Notes under the pieces: generated by a model
Seen by the model: only the letters and a program-made list of their open reading frames with translations
The model's database searches: none
Told to the model about the DNA's origin: nothing
Shown here: positions 5,459 through 7,883 of the stretch, piece after piece
How positions within the stretch are numbered: the first letter of the stretch is position 1
Layout: the number at the start of each line of letters is the position of its first letter
Translations under genes and position numbers: made by a program
NCBI GenBank assembly: GCA_023485715.1
Contig: JAMCZG010000019.1
Span: forward strand, 14,283 to 22,165
DNA from: Patescibacteria group bacterium
GTDB taxonomy: Bacteria > Patescibacteriota > Microgenomatia > Levybacterales > UBA12049
DNA: 7,883 bases
Direction of reading: 5' to 3'

Positions 5459-5839
5459 TTATAGCTGTTGTAAATCTTGGTTAATACTGTTTAACTCTGT
5501 ATCGATATTTCCTAAATCAACCGATTCAGCTTCTTCTACTGGGTTTTGTGGAACAGTCGTTGGTGTAGGAGTAACCTTTATTACAACCTGTGTCGTCGTT
5601 GATACAGACTGCTGTTTTGGTTTTATAACCGGCATAAGAATATATAAAACAAGCCCTGTCAAAACAAACAAAATAACGACTAGAACAAGAATTGTATTTT
5701 TACTCATCGAATTCTTGGGCGGCTCGGGCTGACTTTGCGGAACAGGGTTGCCGGTCATCGGATTTACAACCGGGGTTTGGTTAACCGGCTGCTGATTAAC
5801 TACTGGCTGTTGGTTTGGTTGAGTTTGATTTGGATCCAT
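5459..5839 (-). CDS. Single-pass membrane protein with Pro/Gln/Asn-rich N-terminus, function unknown
   Basis: The protein has 126 residues and no recognised domain. Residues 1-42 are unusually rich in Pro, Gln and Asn, with loose repeats of NQQPV and TPVVNP. One membrane helix spans about 48-70 (NTILVLVVILFVLTGLVLYIL). A Thr/Pro/Val linker (VIKVTPTPTTVPQ) follows, then an acidic end, VDLGNIDTELNSINQDLQQL, which could form a short amphipathic helix. The likely topology is N-terminus inside, C-terminus outside. From memory, proteins ending in such a D-L-x-x-x-x-x-D-L-x-x-L helix recur in Microgenomates genomes as hypotheticals. It starts four bases after the coiled-coil gene stops and has no Shine-Dalgarno, so it is probably the last gene of that operon. 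No clear terminator is seen in 5396-5458. Confidence 0.75.
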   Translation of the reverse strand: MDPNQTQPNQQPVVNQQPVNQTPVVNPMTGNPVPQSQPEPPKNSMSKNTILVLVVILFVLTGLVLYILMPVIKPKQQSVSTTTQVVIKVTPTPTTVPQNPVEEAESVDLGNIDTELNSINQDLQQL

Positions 5840-5843
5840 ATTT

Positions 5844-6563
5844 TTATTGTGTTAGACTCGGCGTCGGCGTTAATTTCGCATTTAATTTGTTTCCATTAAC
5901 GAGTATTGCGAGCGTTGTCGCTGCTTTGTGTACAGCCTGCCTCGCATCGGTGACAGACTTTCGGACATCCTGCAAATCATTTCTAAACTGGGAAATAGTC
6001 GGTCCGATCGTTTGTTTCAGAGTCTCGTCCGAAGTAATTTCCAGGCTGTATTGTTTTGCAGCCTGTGTGGAGATAGCGGTTTCTGCATTATCGATCGCGC
6101 TTTGGGCTGTCGCGATATCTGCTTCCAGACCCACCGTATCTAATCCGCTCGATTTTGCATTTTCGGATTTTGTTTTTATTTTATCTAGAATAGTTTGGAG
6201 TTTTTCTAAAGCCTCCGAAAGTTTTTGGGTATGGTTTTGGTTAAAATTAGAAATTTTAGTGTCGATATTTTCGACCAGAGTTTTCTTTCGCTCGTCACGG
6301 ATGGATTTAAGTTTTTGCCTGAATTCTACCCTCGCCTCTTTTATTCTTTCTGCCTGTTCTTTTCTTATTTCCTTAATCTCTTCAGAGAAATTTTTGCGCG
6401 TTTCAACAATGTTATCTTTTTTCAAGGCGGAACTTTTGGGAGAAACCTCAACTTCTAAAACACTATCTGAATTAGTAACCGCAGTGCTTTCTTGTGCAAA
6501 ACCAACCGCCGCCAAGTTTAAAAATATCGCAAAAACTCCAATAATTAGAACTTTTGATTTCAT
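5844..6563 (-). CDS. Secreted coiled-coil protein, function unknown
   Basis: The protein has 239 residues. A signal peptide is evident: MKSK, a hydrophobic core to about residue 20, and a likely cut after AVGFA before QES. Residues 55-125 are highly charged Lys/Glu/Arg heptads (KNFSEEIKEIRKEQAERIKEAR and onward), a strong coiled coil or long helix. A second helical region runs from about 135 to 225, rich in Ala, Asp and Gln (IATAQSAIDNAETAIS). The end is a short KLTPTPSLTQ tail. No enzyme motif is present; I recall similar hypotheticals in Microgenomates but cannot name a function. The gene lies 30 bases after capA and four before the membrane protein, so it is probably one operon. An AT-rich -10-like TATACT at 6574-6569 lies very near the ATG, without a good -35. 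It may be a cell-surface structural protein. Confidence 0.8.
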   Translation of the reverse strand: MKSKVLIIGVFAIFLNLAAVGFAQESTAVTNSDSVLEVEVSPKSSALKKDNIVETRKNFSEEIKEIRKEQAERIKEARVEFRQKLKSIRDERKKTLVENIDTKISNFNQNHTQKLSEALEKLQTILDKIKTKSENAKSSGLDTVGLEADIATAQSAIDNAETAISTQAAKQYSLEITSDETLKQTIGPTISQFRNDLQDVRKSVTDARQAVHKAATTLAILVNGNKLNAKLTPTPSLTQ

Positions 6564-6593
6564 TTTTGAGTATATATACCTTAATACATCACC

Positions 6594-7673
6594 TTAGTTT
6601 TTGTCAAGTTTCAAACTTTCGTTTTTCATATCGTCTAGAATTACCTGCTTTTGATTACCCAATAAAAAATCCGGCTGTGCGTAATCTTCGATAAGAACCG
6701 GAAAAAATTCTACGTCGATTAAGTTTTTATCGTAAAAAGTGTATTTCCCGACAACACCTTCCCGGGTTTTCTGTGACCACATCTGGTCGAAAATAAAATT
6801 TCCGTGCGCGTAAGTGGTAATTTTATCTTTGTAAATTTCGACCGGCTGGATCCAATGCGGATGATTCCCGATTATTAAATCCGCCCCCGAATCGATCGCA
6901 AAATGGGCTAAGTCTTTTTGTCTTTTTGTCGGTTGAGAAACATATTCTGTCCCCCAATGAAAAGCTACGATAACTACATCCGCTTTTTCCTTTGCTGTTT
7001 GTATTTCCTTTTTTATTTTTTGTTCATCGGTTTTTGAAGAAACATCGTCGTAGCCCAAAAAAGCAAATTTCATTCCGCGAATATTAATAAACGCAGCTTC
7101 TGATATTCCTGTAGTTAGAATTCCCGCGCTTTCGAGCAAATTTATCGTTGATTTTATTCCTTCAACTCCATAGTTTCCGGAATGATTATTGGCCAAATTT
7201 ACAATGTCTACTCCTCCGAATAAAAGACCTTCAACGTGTCTTGGGTCTCCGCAAAAACTCATTCCCTCACCCGTTAAAACACAGTTTTGAATAAGCGGAG
7301 TCTCAAAATTGACAAAAGTTATATCCCCTGTTTTCAAAAAATCAGCGGTTTTTTCAAACGCCCACTTAAAATTATTTTTTTTGACTGTTTGGAAATTAAC
7401 GTAGCGCGCAGGAATCATGTCTCCTGTTGCGATTAACGTTCGGACTTTGTCTGCAGACAAAGTCGCTGTCCATGCGTGATCGTTACTGAATATTTGATCT
7501 ATTGATGGGGTTTTGGGGACAAATTGAGATTTTGAGTCTAAATTATAAGTGAACTTTTGCGATTTACTATTGGGACTTGAACTTATGAGTTTAAACTGAG
7601 TTAAATTTAAAGCTAAATAAAAAAGAATAATTAATCCCGCAAGTCCCAAAAGTATTATCGTAATTTTTCGCAT
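6594..7673 (-). CDS. CapA-family membrane-anchored metallophosphatase-fold protein
   Basis: The protein has 359 residues from ATG 7673; the frame extends to a TTG at 7709, but the anchor MRKITIILLGLAGLIILFYL begins at the ATG. After the helix (3-22) a flexible linker leads to the PGA_cap domain, which faces outward. Motifs in order: TGDMIPAR (83-90), VNFETPL (121-127), LANNHSGNYG (160-169), FHWGTEY (238-244), GNHPHW (269-274) and YAHGNFIFDQ (288-297). These are the metal-binding blocks of CapA/YwtB proteins, which share the calcineurin-like phosphoesterase fold and are linked to poly-gamma-glutamate capsule work in Bacillus. Here capB and capC are absent, so true PGA synthesis is unlikely; a general envelope-glycan or phosphoester role is safer. 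C131 and C141 flank a short loop and could form a disulfide outside the cell. It follows a DUF3467-like gene by 40 bases. Confidence 0.9.
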   Translation of the reverse strand: MRKITIILLGLAGLIILFYLALNLTQFKLISSSPNSKSQKFTYNLDSKSQFVPKTPSIDQIFSNDHAWTATLSADKVRTLIATGDMIPARYVNFQTVKKNNFKWAFEKTADFLKTGDITFVNFETPLIQNCVLTGEGMSFCGDPRHVEGLLFGGVDIVNLANNHSGNYGVEGIKSTINLLESAGILTTGISEAAFINIRGMKFAFLGYDDVSSKTDEQKIKKEIQTAKEKADVVIVAFHWGTEYVSQPTKRQKDLAHFAIDSGADLIIGNHPHWIQPVEIYKDKITTYAHGNFIFDQMWSQKTREGVVGKYTFYDKNLIDVEFFPVLIEDYAQPDFLLGNQKQVILDDMKNESLKLDKN

Positions 7674-7713
7674 CAACTCAATTATTCCACTTTTTAGATT
7701 GATGTTCAATTTG

Positions 7714-7883
7714 TTAATTCTTATTAACTCCTGTCTGTCTGTGATTCTCTGTTACAGCCAAAAGTTTACCAAGTTCTTTTATAAACTTTTTTGCGTGAAC
7801 CCTGCTCATCCCGATTCTTGCTACAATACGCTGCTGGTTTGATCCGACGAGTTTTTGGCAGACATTCAAAACCACACCGTCTT
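7714..7883 (-). CDS. DUF3467-like small protein, C-terminal part (5' end outside window)
   Basis: The minus frame is open from the window edge (first full codon 7881-7879) to TAA 7716-7714, giving 55 residues. The visible part reads VVLNVCQKLVG, then RIVARIGMSRVHAKKFIKELGKLL and a short polar tail. The pattern of a sheet strand, (V/A)xRIxMSxxHAKxFIKxL and then a helix resembles the end of DUF3467 proteins of about 100 residues, whose function is not known. Some lie near cell-surface or regulatory genes, but that is not diagnostic. The motif match is recalled, not computed, so the family call is moderate while coding status is well supported by the unbroken frame and sensible composition. It would be the first visible gene of the operon leading into capA, 40 bases downstream. 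Confidence 0.6.
   Translation of the reverse strand, partial: DGVVLNVCQKLVGSNQQRIVARIGMSRVHAKKFIKELGKLLAVTENHRQTGVNKN

Noticed and set aside
5733..5833. Possible tandem DNA repeat in the membrane protein gene
   Set aside because: The NQQPV-type units are loose amino-acid repeats of a low-complexity N-terminus; unit length and spacing vary, so it is not a true tandem array or CRISPR.
5815..6597. Long plus-strand open frame of about 260 codons
   Set aside because: It lies almost wholly antisense to the coiled-coil gene, which has a clear signal peptide, heptads and operon spacing. The plus reading is Cys/Ser/Phe-rich without domains, as expected of a shadow.

Overview
The window reads as bacterial, AT-rich and tightly packed: short gaps, 4-base and longer gene overlaps, and mostly envelope or membrane proteins. 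TAA, TAG and TGA all end genes, so the standard bacterial code applies. A secreted coiled-coil protein followed by a small Pro/Thr-rich single-pass membrane protein, a DUF3467-like protein, GT39-type transferases and possible leaderless starts suggest a Candidatus Patescibacteria (CPR) genome, perhaps Microgenomates. That placement is inference from recalled gene content; no rRNA or ribosomal protein gene is present to confirm it.

Layout. (1) 1-485, plus: the C-terminal part of a GH18 glycoside hydrolase whose start lies outside the window. (2) 565-4008, minus, convergent with it: an envelope-polysaccharide operon read from 4008 downwards. It holds a GT39-type membrane glycosyltransferase interrupted by an in-frame TAA, a membrane-anchored NodB-type polysaccharide deacetylase, and a processive GT2 synthase resembling PgaC/IcaA. 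The last two overlap by ATGA, and a hairpin with a U-run follows. (3) 4142-5056, plus, divergent from the operon: a DsbB/BdbC-type disulfide oxidoreductase and a cupin protein whose start directly abuts the dsbB stop. A strong hairpin, usable in both directions, ends this unit. (4) 5123-5332, minus: a small DUF378-type membrane protein. (5) 5459-7883, minus: a co-directional run of a DUF3467-like protein (partial), a CapA-family metallophosphatase, a secreted coiled-coil protein and a single-pass membrane protein.

How the genes may work together (inference). GT2 synthase plus deacetylase is the core pairing of poly-N-acetylglucosamine-type exopolysaccharide systems, and a GH18 enzyme beside them could trim or release such a polymer. 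DsbB would oxidise exported proteins; the deacetylase and CapA each have two cysteines in their predicted extracellular parts. The main points for a second look are the nonsense codon in the GT39 gene, a 17-base direct repeat that ends on that lesion and recurs inside dsbB, a 24-base inverted match between the window edge and the GT2 gene, and a dsbB promoter placed so close to the ATG that the mRNA may be leaderless. No mobile element, CRISPR array, tRNA or rRNA was seen.
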